From positions 1,423,902 to 1,487,901 of the forward strand of contig NZ_KB235922.1 of NCBI RefSeq assembly GCF_000332195.1: a DNA stretch of 64,000 bases, read 5' to 3'. This document shows, in pieces, positions 52,041 to 60,778 of this stretch (its first letter is position 1; each line of letters opens with the position of its first letter). The notes under the pieces are model-generated. The model was not told the DNA's origin, searched no databases, and was given only the letters and a program-made list of their open reading frames with translations. The position numbers and the translations under genes were made by a program. Source of the DNA: Pleurocapsa sp. PCC 7319 (GTDB lineage Bacteria > Cyanobacteriota > Cyanobacteriia > Cyanobacteriales > Xenococcaceae).

Positions 52041-54005
52041 ATGCCCAATATCATGACTTGTCTCAAAGCCTTAATCATCGATGACAACGAGAATGATCGC
52101 GCTTTGGCTTTACGGGAGGTCAAAAAATTGTTTCCCCAGTTTAAATATTGGGAAATCATTGACGAAGCAGATTTTAGCAAAGCATTACAGCAGCAAAAGT
52201 TTAATTTGGTGATTACCGACTATCGCTTACGCTGGACGACGGGATTGGACATTTTATATCGCCTCAAAGAGCAAATTCCAGACTGTCCTGTCATTATGTT
52301 TACGGGAACGGGGAGTGAAGAAATTGCTGTCGAAGCTATGAAAGCGGGGTTAGATGATTATGTAATTAAATCCCCCAAACACTATATTCGTCTGGCAGCA
52401 GCAGTCAGATCTGCTTGGCAAAGAGCGCAGCAAAAGCAAGCTCTCGATGCGATTCAACAATCATATGACCGTTTTTTCGAGCGCGTTCCTTTGGGGCTAT
52501 ATCGTCTCGATCCTTCAGGAACAATTTTAGAAGCCAATTCTACTTTAATTAAAACCCTTGGTGGCAGTCGAATCAAAGACTTGTTGGGGCAAAATTTAAC
52601 AGATTATCATCTCGATCGCGCCGCATATCTTCAGTGGCAACAGCAGCTAACTCAAGCAGATGCCGTAGAAAATTGGGAGGGGCAAATTCGTACTCTCGAT
52701 AACCGTTCGATCTGGGTCAGTCACAAGGCGATCGCCGTTAAAGACCGAGATGGTGAGATAATTTATTATGAAGGAGCTGTTGCAGATATTACTGCCAGCA
52801 AACAAGCACAATTAGAACGCATCGAATTGTTAGCCAGGGAACGTCGGGCAAAAGAAGAAGCGGAGCGATTGAACCGCATTAAAGATGAATTTCTGGCTAC
52901 TCTCTCCCACGAATTGCGAACCCCCCTCAATGCAGTCATAGGTTGGTCGCAATTGATACGCGCTGGCAAATTGAGCAAATCTCAATCTGCCAAAGCCATA
53001 GAGACGATCTATCGCAATGCCCGAGCGCAAAACCAACTAATCGAAGACTTACTAGATGTTTCTCGTATTATTCGCGGGACGATGAATTTAAACCTGCAAT
53101 CGGGCAATCTTATTGAAGTGCTAAGATCTTCGCTCGATACGGTACGTCCCACCGCAGCAGCCAAACAGATTGAGATCGAGACTCAATTTTTAGATCCAAT
53201 AAAAGTCAATCTCGATCCAGAACGACTGCAACAGGTGTTTTGGAATCTCCTAATCAATGCTGTTAAATTCACTCCCGTTGGCGGTTTGGTGACGGTAGAA
53301 ACAATAACCAGTCAAGACACGGTGGCAATTAGAATTACCGATACGGGACAAGGTATTGCTGCCGATACCCTCCCCTATGTCTTCGATCGCTTTAGTCAAG
53401 CAGAGACCAAATCTTCAACTCGCACTCAAGGGGGTTTGGGCTTGGGACTGGCAATCGTTCGCCATCTTGTAGAAATTCACGGCGGTCGGGTAATGGCAGA
53501 TAGTGACGGTTTGGGTCAAGGTGCTACCTTTACAGTCGAGTTACCCTTGTTAAGCGAACCACCGAATAATCTTCAAAATCTTGCTCCGACCCCTACAACT
53601 AATGCTCTTCCTTCTCTGGCGGGTTTAACTCTGTTAGTGGTAGAGGATGAAGCCGATGCCCGCGAAATGATAATTTTAATCTTAGAACAGTGTGGTGCTA
53701 AAGTTATTGCTGCTGATTCGGTTAAGCAAGCTTGGAGTAAATATCAACAACATCAATTAGATGCTGTTATTAGCGACATTTCCATGCCTTTAGAAGACGG
53801 TTACGAACTGATTCGCCAAATTCGCAACAGTGAAACAACCAGACAGATTTCGGCGATCGCTCTTACTGCCTATGCTAGAGAAGAAGACAAACAAAAGGCA
53901 CTAAAAGCTGGTTTCGATCTTCATTTACCCAAGCCCATCGAACCTTTTGAGTTAGTAAAGTCTTTAGCGCAACTAATTTCGGTCGAGCCAATAGCCGACA
54001 ACTAA
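52041..54005 (+). CDS. hybrid sensor kinase REC-PAS-HisKA-HATPase-REC
   Basis: 654 residues: an N-terminal receiver-like domain (1-125; LVITDYRLRWTTG), PAS/PAC (about 145-265; YEGAVADITASKQ), HisKA with LATLSHELRTPLNAVIGWSQL (about 290), HATPase_c with NLLINAVKFTPVGG, ITDTGQGI and GGLGLGLAIVRHLVEIHGG, and a C-terminal receiver (about 530-650; acceptor in LDAVISDISMPLEDG). Internal phosphorelay is likely. With the kinase at 48135 and regulator at 51521 it forms one signalling block. A receiver pseudogene follows on the other strand, overlapping its stop by 3 bp. No ribosome-binding site is clear. Confidence 0.92.
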   Translation: MPNIMTCLKALIIDDNENDRALALREVKKLFPQFKYWEIIDEADFSKALQQQKFNLVITDYRLRWTTGLDILYRLKEQIPDCPVIMFTGTGSEEIAVEAMKAGLDDYVIKSPKHYIRLAAAVRSAWQRAQQKQALDAIQQSYDRFFERVPLGLYRLDPSGTILEANSTLIKTLGGSRIKDLLGQNLTDYHLDRAAYLQWQQQLTQADAVENWEGQIRTLDNRSIWVSHKAIAVKDRDGEIIYYEGAVADITASKQAQLERIELLARERRAKEEAERLNRIKDEFLATLSHELRTPLNAVIGWSQLIRAGKLSKSQSAKAIETIYRNARAQNQLIEDLLDVSRIIRGTMNLNLQSGNLIEVLRSSLDTVRPTAAAKQIEIETQFLDPIKVNLDPERLQQVFWNLLINAVKFTPVGGLVTVETITSQDTVAIRITDTGQGIAADTLPYVFDRFSQAETKSSTRTQGGLGLGLAIVRHLVEIHGGRVMADSDGLGQGATFTVELPLLSEPPNNLQNLAPTPTTNALPSLAGLTLLVVEDEADAREMIILILEQCGAKVIAADSVKQAWSKYQQHQLDAVISDISMPLEDGYELIRQIRNSETTRQISAIALTAYAREEDKQKALKAGFDLHLPKPIEPFELVKSLAQLISVEPIADN

Positions 54006-54172
54006 TCGAAACTTCGCTCGATACCTAGCATTACTTCGTCAATCAAAACAGTTAAATCTTCAAACAGAAAGGGTTTTGCTAGATAACCATCGTAGCCTGC
54101 TGCTATTAGCTTCTCGCGGTCTTCTGGTCTGGCTGCTGCGGTTAAAGCGATCGCTGGTAAATATTTATAAAA
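54002..54172 (-). pseudogene. receiver-domain C-terminal fragment
   Basis: The minus strand encodes PAIALTAAARPEDREKLIAA, then GYDGYLAKPFLFEDLTV and a stop: the last 55 residues of a response-regulator receiver (Thr/Ala switch and conserved Lys). The N-terminal half, with the acceptor Asp, is absent. The fragment is cut off at a family I repeat half (54174-54201). Its stop overlaps that of the hybrid kinase. Confidence 0.82.
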
Positions 54173-54342
54173 ATGTCCTAACCATAATGCGTAAGGCTAT
54201 AACTGCTTGAGATGGATAGTTGTGTTAAATCTGTTGAAGAGGTGATGATGGGAAAATTGAGTGCTGAATCGATTATTGCGCTTAATCAAATATTGCGAAA
54301 TCGACTTCCCGCTCGATGTTTGACTGGAGCTCGATTCAGGAC
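54173..54342. repeat. half copy of MITE family I and spacer
   Basis: TGTCCTAACCATAATGCGTAAGGCTATA at 54174-54201 is the right end of family I (the long TIR only). The rest of the 170 bp has a 44-codon open stretch starting at 54212 (MDSCVKSVEEVMMGKLS...) that I do not recognise and regard as doubtful. Confidence 0.55.
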
Positions 54343-56097
54343 TTAGGAAGCCTCAAAGACTTGTTCGCCCAGATGGAGTTTTTCCGCCATCTCATAAGTT
54401 TGTCCTTGAGAGCGTCTAGTGGGAGCGTGAGCGGCTAAATAGCGTGTAGCAGCAACCAACACGTGAACTCCGGTTTTGGTTTCTCGCAGCCGAGCGTACT
54501 GACGAAAAGCGGCTTCTATTTCCTGAATGGTGTGAAAATCTCGGTCTTCACGCAACAGTAATTTTCCCAGCATTGCCAGCAATCGGTCGGGATTCCCTCC
54601 ACTGTATAGATAGCGAGCGACTAGCTTACCCGCTGCGTCAACTTGTTGCTGACGGTCTAGTAGTTCTGGCAATTGCTTGAGTAACTCTTCTGGCTTAGCG
54701 ATCGCCGCTCCTGGTTCTGGAAGGCGAGCAGGAGGAACATTTAAAAAGCGATTGAGATAAACGGTCATCGCAGCATCAAAAACTCCCCGTAACAGTAATG
54801 GAGAGGGGACTCGCCGCAATCCTGACTCGACGGCATTGGCAAAGGTAAAAGAATGATGCGCCGTATTCCAATCCCTAAAATCATTATTGGTAGAAAATTG
54901 GGCAATTCGTAAGGCAGCAGCATAGGTAACAGTAGCAGCTAATTCCTCAAAAGTCGCACCATTTCCTAATGCTTCTAACAAAGAATCGGCGATCGCTTGA
55001 GGGTCTTCTCCCAATAATACTTCTACTAGTAGTTCTCGATCGGTCCAACTGCCTTGTTTTTCTCTGCCACTAGCAATCGCTGCGTCTAATCTTGCAAAAG
55101 CTTTCTCGACAATGGCAACTAAATCTATGGGATAACGCCAAGCGTTAGACTCTTCTTTCCTTTCGGCACTTGCATAGCCTCGAACCAAACTAGTCAATAC
55201 CGAAGCGGCATTTTGCCATCCCACAGCATCGAGAGCTTCGAGTGCCTTATTCGTAAAGTCAAGGGTATGTCCGCCATCGAGATAGCGATGATCTGTAACA
55301 GCGGCAAACAGCATTTGAGCAATTTGCTGACGCTCGACCCCGAGTTCAATTGCCGAAACCAAACAGCGTTCTGCACCTCTCGAATCGCGGACTTCGATAA
55401 ACTGACGAAACCAGTTTTCTAATAAAGGTAATTTATCTGCAGTCTGTTCGGATAAAGGTAAAGGCTGCTGTTCGAATCGAGGTGGTTTACCAGCACATTC
55501 AGCAGCTACCGCTGCCAAACCATGATACAAGGCGCGGGGTCGGTCTCGTTCATCGAGATAGGGCAGGAGATTTATCATACAGGTATGCATGGTTAAACCA
55601 GCACCCCAACCTCGATCACGATAGCGTACGCCAAAATCTAGACCCACTTGAAAAGCTTCTTTAGGTTCTATTCCTTCAGCCAGCAAAGCGAGGACGGACT
55701 TACCAATTATCAGAGAAATACTTTGTTGTAAACCGTCGATTAACCTTTGCCTTGCGTGGGTCTTGGCATTGAGATGGTCGGTAAGATCGAGCCACACTTC
55801 TCCAGAACGAATTTGGACGGGAAACGAGCGGACATCATCTGCCCAGGGGTCAAAGGTGCCCCCGCTTTCAAGGTCAAAACGAGCATGATGCCAATGACAG
55901 GTCAGAATGCAGTTAGAAACTGAGCCTTGGTGTAAGGGAAAGCCCATGTGCGGACAGCGATTATCGATAGCGTAAATTCGATCGTTGTGATTGAATAAAG
56001 CAATGGTTCGCCCTTCGACCCGAACTACAAGATGACCTTTTGCTTCAAGATCGCTGGTTTGAGCAACGGGGACATAGTTATGAGTAAGAGCATCCAT
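54343..56097 (-). CDS. Rieske [2Fe-2S] protein with long unrecognised C-terminal region
   Basis: 584 residues from the chosen ATG at 56097 (MDALTHNYVPVAQ). An in-frame ATG at 56166 would add 23 residues that are read from palindromic repeat DNA, so I reject it. The Rieske domain (about 8-105) has C48-P-H50 in NRCPHMGFPLHQG and C67-H-W-H70 in ILTCHWHHARFD. The remaining ~480 residues are helical, with His-rich segments (GAGLTMHTCMINLL, YHGLAAVAA, DHRYLDGGHTLDFTNKALEALD), and lack the non-haem iron motif of ring-hydroxylating oxygenases. The Rieske part may feed electrons to a new catalytic domain. Not recognised further. Confidence 0.8.
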   Translation of the reverse strand: MDALTHNYVPVAQTSDLEAKGHLVVRVEGRTIALFNHNDRIYAIDNRCPHMGFPLHQGSVSNCILTCHWHHARFDLESGGTFDPWADDVRSFPVQIRSGEVWLDLTDHLNAKTHARQRLIDGLQQSISLIIGKSVLALLAEGIEPKEAFQVGLDFGVRYRDRGWGAGLTMHTCMINLLPYLDERDRPRALYHGLAAVAAECAGKPPRFEQQPLPLSEQTADKLPLLENWFRQFIEVRDSRGAERCLVSAIELGVERQQIAQMLFAAVTDHRYLDGGHTLDFTNKALEALDAVGWQNAASVLTSLVRGYASAERKEESNAWRYPIDLVAIVEKAFARLDAAIASGREKQGSWTDRELLVEVLLGEDPQAIADSLLEALGNGATFEELAATVTYAAALRIAQFSTNNDFRDWNTAHHSFTFANAVESGLRRVPSPLLLRGVFDAAMTVYLNRFLNVPPARLPEPGAAIAKPEELLKQLPELLDRQQQVDAAGKLVARYLYSGGNPDRLLAMLGKLLLREDRDFHTIQEIEAAFRQYARLRETKTGVHVLVAATRYLAAHAPTRRSQGQTYEMAEKLHLGEQVFEAS

Positions 56098-56969
56098 AAT
56101 TTTAATCCAATCAATGTATAGGTAAAGCGGCAGAGCCGCAGCTATAAGCTGTAAGCTTATAGCCAATTAGAAGAGGCTTTAACCTCTCCTAATTGTAGAC
56201 CACCAAACTTCGTTTGCTGGGGGCATTAAACCCGATAGCTATAAGCCCTTCGGGTACTCTTCGAGAAGGCTCCGCCAACGACAGTTTCTTCTTGATGAAG
56301 TTGTTCATGGGGGAAACCCCCAAGACCACACTTCATCGCTTTAAGCGGGACAAAGGCCAGGCGTATGGCCGCATCGTACCCCCTAAAGGGTTCAGCAGTG
56401 GCTTCAAGCGGGGGAACCCCGCCAACGCCCTGCTTCACCGCCAACGAACTGTCTCACTGTTAGCCGTTTACCAAGCGTAAACTTTAGAGCTTAAAGCTTA
56501 AGGCTTAGAGCTTAAAGCTTTTTAAGGTAAAAACATCGCTCGGCTAGCCTGTACGGTTTTTTCTCAATGTCTTTGATTGAAAGCGCGGACAATAGAATCT
56601 AAATATCTGTTGGTTTTCGACCGTCAAGATTGCTTCCTCTACTGGTTATTCTGAAAAACCTGGAAAATGCACTCGCATAACCTAGCTTCATGCTATCCGT
56701 CTCTCGATCACCGAAGATGCTAGCTACTCTAATAATAACGAACAATATTTCTGTCGGCTCGCTCCTTGTTTTGGCTGAATTTTACTTATCGGGACCCAGA
56801 CATTATTCAGTCAAAAAGCACTTTGAACCCATACACAACTGACGCGATGAATGGAAGCTCATGTCTCAGTTAATCCTAAATAAACTTGTCCGAAAATGGT
56901 ATTGTCAAGCTAACTGATACGCTATTAGATAAACTTAATTTGAGATTAGCTAAATCAGGAGAAGTTTCT
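56098..56969. repeat. gene-free region with palindromic repeats and heptamers
   Basis: About 870 bp. GC-rich mosaic repeats at about 56226-56470 include CTCATGGGGGAAACCCCCAAG-type palindromes (as in 25285) and the GGTACGATGCGGCCATACGC module (as in 47330). AGAGCTTAAAGCTTA heptamers lie at about 56480-56525. 56110-56165 is a further inverted repeat (TATAAGCTTACAGCTTATA). Beyond 56530 I see no structure until the gene at 56970. Confidence 0.6.
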
Positions 56970-57416
56970 ATGTCTCTTATCAAAGAAGAAATGCCCGTAC
57001 TTGTCCGCCATGAAGGAGAATGGGTTGGTACTTATACAACCATTGACAATGATGGCAAAATCATCGATAAGAATGAGTCTCATATAACCTGTCGGTTTCC
57101 AGAAAATGCAGACTATCCCTACTTCCAAATCAATCGATATAAATGGGCTGATGGTAAGTACCAAGAGTATCAGTTCCCAGGAATATACCAAGACAAAAAA
57201 CTCTGGTTTGACACAGAACGCATTGATGGGCATGCTTGGGAAGCTAACGATTCCCTGATTATTCTTTACTTTAATTACAAAGACATCGCCAATGCTTATA
57301 TATATGAAATGATTCATATTAGCCCCTGTAATAATCATCGAGCCCGTACCTGGCATTGGTTCAAGAACGATGAAATTTATCAAAGAACTCTAATTAAGGA
57401 AGAAAGGAAGCAATAG
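56970..57416 (+). CDS. DUF3598-family (calycin-like) protein
   Basis: 148 residues: MSLIKEEMPVLVRHEGEWVGTYTTIDNDG...SHITCRFPENADYPYFQINRY and WFDTERIDGHAWEANDSLIILYF...ISPCNNHRARTWHWFKNDE. This matches a cyanobacterial DUF3598 family with a lipocalin-like barrel, a fold also used by bilin lyases. The ATG at 56970 is chosen because AGGAGAAG lies 8-9 bases before it; an upstream TTG in frame has no such site. It is the first gene of a five-gene direction-shared cluster (next start 40 bp later). Ligand unknown. Confidence 0.8.
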   Translation: MSLIKEEMPVLVRHEGEWVGTYTTIDNDGKIIDKNESHITCRFPENADYPYFQINRYKWADGKYQEYQFPGIYQDKKLWFDTERIDGHAWEANDSLIILYFNYKDIANAYIYEMIHISPCNNHRARTWHWFKNDEIYQRTLIKEERKQ

Positions 57417-57456
57417 AAGTTTTAAAATTTTTTTAGGGAGAGTTGGGAGATAAATA

Positions 57457-58296
57457 GTGAACCAACTTATTAAAAGAGCATTTTTAGATACGGAAGATGG
57501 TCAGATTCTTTACCGTATAGGCGGAGAGGGACAGCCTTTGCTGTTGCTACATATGACTCCTCGCAGTAGTGATGAATTTCGTGAGGTCATGCCTATCCTG
57601 GCTCAAAACAGACAGGTCATTGCTATGGATTTAATGGGGCTAGGTGATTCTGACAAGCCTCCCAGAATATATTCAGTTGCAGACTATGCTAAAAATGCGA
57701 TCGCACTTTTGAATGAATTAGGTATTAAACAAAGCAGTATTCTTGGTAGTCTCACTGGCGGTTATATTGCAGGCGAAGTAGCAGCAGCCTACCCAGAACG
57801 AGTCAACAAATTAATTCTCTGCAATGTGCATGGATTTGACCGGGAAGAAACTGACAAGATTGCCCAGAGATATTCTGAAGGATTTCAAATTCAAGCAGAT
57901 GGCTCCCATCTAATGTCAAGATGGTTAGCCCGTGCTAATTACATTGGCACAGGGGAGTTAAATCATCGTTGTGTTTTGGAAGATTTAAAGTGTTTTAGCT
58001 CGCCAATATACACTGGTTTAGCTGTAGCCGACTATTGTCTTGATGCTCCAGAGCGATTTCAATCGATTAAATGTCCTACTCTGAATTTATCTGGAGAAAA
58101 GAGTTTAGAACCACTAGAACAAGCTGGTTTAGCTAAAGCAAAGAATCAACTTTGGCTCTCAAAAGCAATTCCTCATAGTCGAAGAGTTGAACTCCAAGGA
58201 GGAACTCTCTGGATGATGAATCAGATGCCAAAAGAAATATCAAAACTAATAATCGATTTTTTGGATAATCCTCAGGAGGAAGACGATGGAAAGTGA
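57457..58296 (+). CDS. alpha/beta-hydrolase-fold protein lacking catalytic Ser and His (copy 1)
   Basis: 279 residues, GTG start with GGGAGA nearby. The fold is clear: LLLLHMTPRSSDEF, the oxyanion region VIAMDLMGLGDSDKPP and the nucleophile elbow ILGSLTGGYIAGEVAAAYPERV. The residue at the nucleophile position (G-x-Nuc-x-G) is L99, not Ser. In the C-terminal block the usual GHF/GHW is GGTLWMMNQMP (Thr in place of His). It therefore cannot be a normal serine hydrolase. It overlaps the BKACE gene by 11 bp. A close paralogue lies on the other side of that gene. Confidence 0.85.
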   Translation: MNQLIKRAFLDTEDGQILYRIGGEGQPLLLLHMTPRSSDEFREVMPILAQNRQVIAMDLMGLGDSDKPPRIYSVADYAKNAIALLNELGIKQSSILGSLTGGYIAGEVAAAYPERVNKLILCNVHGFDREETDKIAQRYSEGFQIQADGSHLMSRWLARANYIGTGELNHRCVLEDLKCFSSPIYTGLAVADYCLDAPERFQSIKCPTLNLSGEKSLEPLEQAGLAKAKNQLWLSKAIPHSRRVELQGGTLWMMNQMPKEISKLIIDFLDNPQEEDDGK

Positions 58297-59200
58297 ATTA
58301 CCACTCATTATCGAATGTCGCTGCAACGAAATAACCTCTCGAGGGGATAATCCGGCGCTTCCTTATAGCCCAAAAGAGATCGTCCGTGAAGCAGTACGTG
58401 CATGGGAAGCGGGAGCGTCGATTTTTCATTGGCATGGGCGAGATCCTGAGACTGGTAAGCCTTGCAATGATGTTGAATTATATCTTGAAGTTATACAGGG
58501 AATTCGCGAACAGACAGATCTTCTGCTCCATCCAACCCTTGGCTACATAACACAAAATCAGATAGAGGATCGTGTTCGGCATATTTTGGCAGTTAACGAT
58601 GATCCAGTATTGCGGGTGGATATAGCACCAGTAGATTTTGGCTCCCTTAACGTAGACTTCTGGAATCCACAAGAAAAACAGTTTACTACTTACGACCAAG
58701 TTTACATTAATACCCGTGAGAACCTGAAGGAGGTGTTAGAAGTATTTCAAAAGCACAGTGTCCCCGTAAGTTCAGTTTGTTGGGATGTAGGACAGATGCG
58801 AACAGCCCGTTGTTTCCAGGAAATGGGACTCTTGCCACAGGATACTCTGTGGGAGTTTGTTTTTACAGGAGAAGTGATGCCAGCAGGTGCTGCTCCAACT
58901 ATTTCTGGGTTACAGGCATTCATCGCGGAAGTTCCCAGAGATAATCAATGGCTAGTACTCTGTTGGAATGGTGATGTGATGCGGGTAGCATCCTGGGCGA
59001 TCACCCTCGGTGGACATGTGGCAATTGGGCTAGGCGATTATCATTATTCTCGATTTGGAAAGCCCCATCACGGTGAATTAGTAGAAAAGGTTGTCAAGAT
59101 GGCACATACTTTAGATCGCGAAGTGGCAACTCCAGCCCAAGCACGGGAACTTTTAAAATTACCCCAGCGATCGCAACTACCGACTAAGGTAGCAGCCTAG
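58286..59200 (+). CDS. beta-keto acid cleavage enzyme (BKACE, DUF849)
   Basis: 304 residues of the 3-keto-5-aminohexanoate cleavage enzyme family. It condenses a beta-keto acid with acetyl-CoA (or another CoA donor) to give acetoacetate and a new acyl-CoA. Zn-binding HWHGRDPETG, DIAPVDFGSLN, SVCWDVGQM and FVFTGEVMPAGAAP are family features, and the C-terminal GGHVAIGLGDYHYSRFGKPHHG is typical. Substrate specificity cannot be read from the sequence. Gene position between two hydrolase-fold paralogues and near a Rid protein and an HpcH-type aldolase suggests a small carbon-skeleton pathway. Confidence 0.9.
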   Translation: MESELPLIIECRCNEITSRGDNPALPYSPKEIVREAVRAWEAGASIFHWHGRDPETGKPCNDVELYLEVIQGIREQTDLLLHPTLGYITQNQIEDRVRHILAVNDDPVLRVDIAPVDFGSLNVDFWNPQEKQFTTYDQVYINTRENLKEVLEVFQKHSVPVSSVCWDVGQMRTARCFQEMGLLPQDTLWEFVFTGEVMPAGAAPTISGLQAFIAEVPRDNQWLVLCWNGDVMRVASWAITLGGHVAIGLGDYHYSRFGKPHHGELVEKVVKMAHTLDREVATPAQARELLKLPQRSQLPTKVAA

Positions 59201-59236
59201 GAAAATGATGATTAATTAATTAATAATTGCGCTCGC

Positions 59237-60064
59237 ATGATGAAAAAACAGATTAAAAGAGCCTTTTTAGATACTGAAGATGGACAGATTCTTTATCGAA
59301 TCGGTGGGGATGGTGAACCTTTGCTGTTACTGCATATGAATCCTCGTAGTAGTGATGAATATCGTGAGTTAATGCCCATTCTGGCTCAACAAAGACGAGT
59401 AATCGCAATGGATCTGATTGGTTTTGGTGATTCAGACAAGCCGCCCAGAATGTATACAATTGCCGACTATGCCAAAACTGTTATTGCTCTGTTAAAGGAA
59501 TTAGATATTGACAAAATAAGTATTTTAGGAAATCATACAGGTGCTTTTGTAGCGACAGAAGTAGCAGCTGCCTACCCTGATCGCGTCGAAAAACTTATCT
59601 TAGGTAACGTAGCTGGCTTTGGTGAGGAGGGAAAAGCAAAACTATTAGAGTTATTTGATATAGGATTCAAAATCAAAGAAGACGGTTCCCATTTAATGCA
59701 AAGATGGTTGGCACGTTCTCGTTATGTTGGTTCGGCGAAATTAAATCATCGTTGGGTTTTAGACGATCTAAAATGTTTTGATCATCCTTTGTATGCAGTT
59801 TGGGCAGTGGGAAACTATTGCCTGGAAGCTGAAGCACGCTTGGGCATGATTAAATGTCCCACACTCATATTATGGGGGTTAGATGACGTGCAAGAATTTG
59901 AAAGATTGGGCTTGGCAAAAGCAGAAAACCGTCATTTTGTGGCAAAAGCTATTGCTAATAGCCAGGAGGTTGAATTTGCAGAGGGCACAATCTGTATGAT
60001 GAACCAAATACCTGAAGAAGTATCAAAAGTAGTAATTGAATTTTTGAACAATCCATCGAAATAA
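59237..60064 (+). CDS. alpha/beta-hydrolase-fold protein lacking catalytic Ser and His (copy 2)
   Basis: 275 residues and plainly a paralogue of 57457-58296 (similar along its whole length, roughly 60% by eye). The nucleophile elbow reads ILGNHTGAFVATEVAAAYPDRV with H100 at the nucleophile position, and the C-terminal block EGTICMMNQIP again has Thr for His. LWGLDDVQEFE keeps an acid. ATG pairs at 59237/59240 leave the start ambiguous by one residue. It ends one base before the convergent Rid gene. Confidence 0.85.
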   Translation: MMKKQIKRAFLDTEDGQILYRIGGDGEPLLLLHMNPRSSDEYRELMPILAQQRRVIAMDLIGFGDSDKPPRMYTIADYAKTVIALLKELDIDKISILGNHTGAFVATEVAAAYPDRVEKLILGNVAGFGEEGKAKLLELFDIGFKIKEDGSHLMQRWLARSRYVGSAKLNHRWVLDDLKCFDHPLYAVWAVGNYCLEAEARLGMIKCPTLILWGLDDVQEFERLGLAKAENRHFVAKAIANSQEVEFAEGTICMMNQIPEEVSKVVIEFLNNPSK

Positions 60065-60065
60065 T

Positions 60066-60518
60066 TCAATTCTCCAGGATCGCTGTACATTTAATTTCGA
60101 CAATTAGTCCTGGAGTAGATAAACCCGTCACCCCTACACCAGTCCAAGTAGGAAATTTATTAGTAAAATAGCGGTCTTTTACTTTGATAAATAGTGGTAA
60201 GTGAGGAATAGTCAAGTGTTGTGGTTCGGAAACAGAAGACTCTGGGGAGGCAACAATATTTGCTCCTGTGACATGGTAAGTAATCATCTCTACCACATCA
60301 TCAAAACTGGCTCCTGCTGCTAAAAGAACTTTTTTCACATTCTCAAAAGCCTGAACAAATTGAGCTTCTGTTTCCTCTACTACCTGTAAATTTTCATCCC
60401 GTCCCACCTGTCCTGAGATGTATAATGTACTTCCCACCTTAATACCAGGACAGTAGTGGTACTTTTCATATAGGATTTCCATCCCTTGGGGGATAATTAC
60501 TTCACGAGTATTGCTCAT
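60066..60518 (-). CDS. RidA/YjgF-family protein without the catalytic Arg
   Basis: 150 residues with the YjgF/YER057c/UK114 fold: PQGMEILYEKYHYCPGIKVGSTLYISGQVG, then EAQFVQAFENVKKVLLAAGASFDDVVEMITYHV and a C-terminal TWTGVGVTGLSTPGLIVEIKCTAI. RidA enamine/imine deaminases have Arg in PAR at this C-terminal strand; here it is FPTW. So it is more likely a Rid variant (Rid4-7 group) with another function. Convergent with the copy 2 hydrolase-fold gene, and in the same orientation as the aldolase further upstream. Confidence 0.82.
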   Translation of the reverse strand: MSNTREVIIPQGMEILYEKYHYCPGIKVGSTLYISGQVGRDENLQVVEETEAQFVQAFENVKKVLLAAGASFDDVVEMITYHVTGANIVASPESSVSEPQHLTIPHLPLFIKVKDRYFTNKFPTWTGVGVTGLSTPGLIVEIKCTAILEN

Positions 60519-60778
60519 CGCTAATATCCTTATAAATCCTCTAATTGATAGCTAATCTTCAAGTGCTGTGAAAGCTGATAGAAATTATTTCAGATAAGAC
60601 CAACAGATAAATGTATTCATTGTGCAGGTGAATTAAGGAAAACGAATAATAAATTTGAGAGAAATGATAAATCTAACTGGTGTTTCAGAAACTCTATTGC
60701 TTACCTTCTATGCTAGAGCATAAATTATAAGTATTTAACAGATAAAATCGATTTGAGCATATACTGCGTTTTTTGTTC
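60519..60778. other. intergenic, nothing recognised
   Basis: 260 bp of AT-rich DNA between two minus-strand genes. Contains the Rid gene promoter by position. Confidence 0.3.

Noticed and set aside
54212-54346. 44-codon plus-strand frame MDSCVKSVEEVMMGKLS
   Set aside because: No family match and repeat-derived surroundings; too weak to list as a gene.
57457-60064. Haloalkane dehalogenase or ordinary esterase for the hydrolase-fold pair
   Set aside because: Neither Asp nor Ser occupies the nucleophile position and the catalytic His is replaced by Thr.
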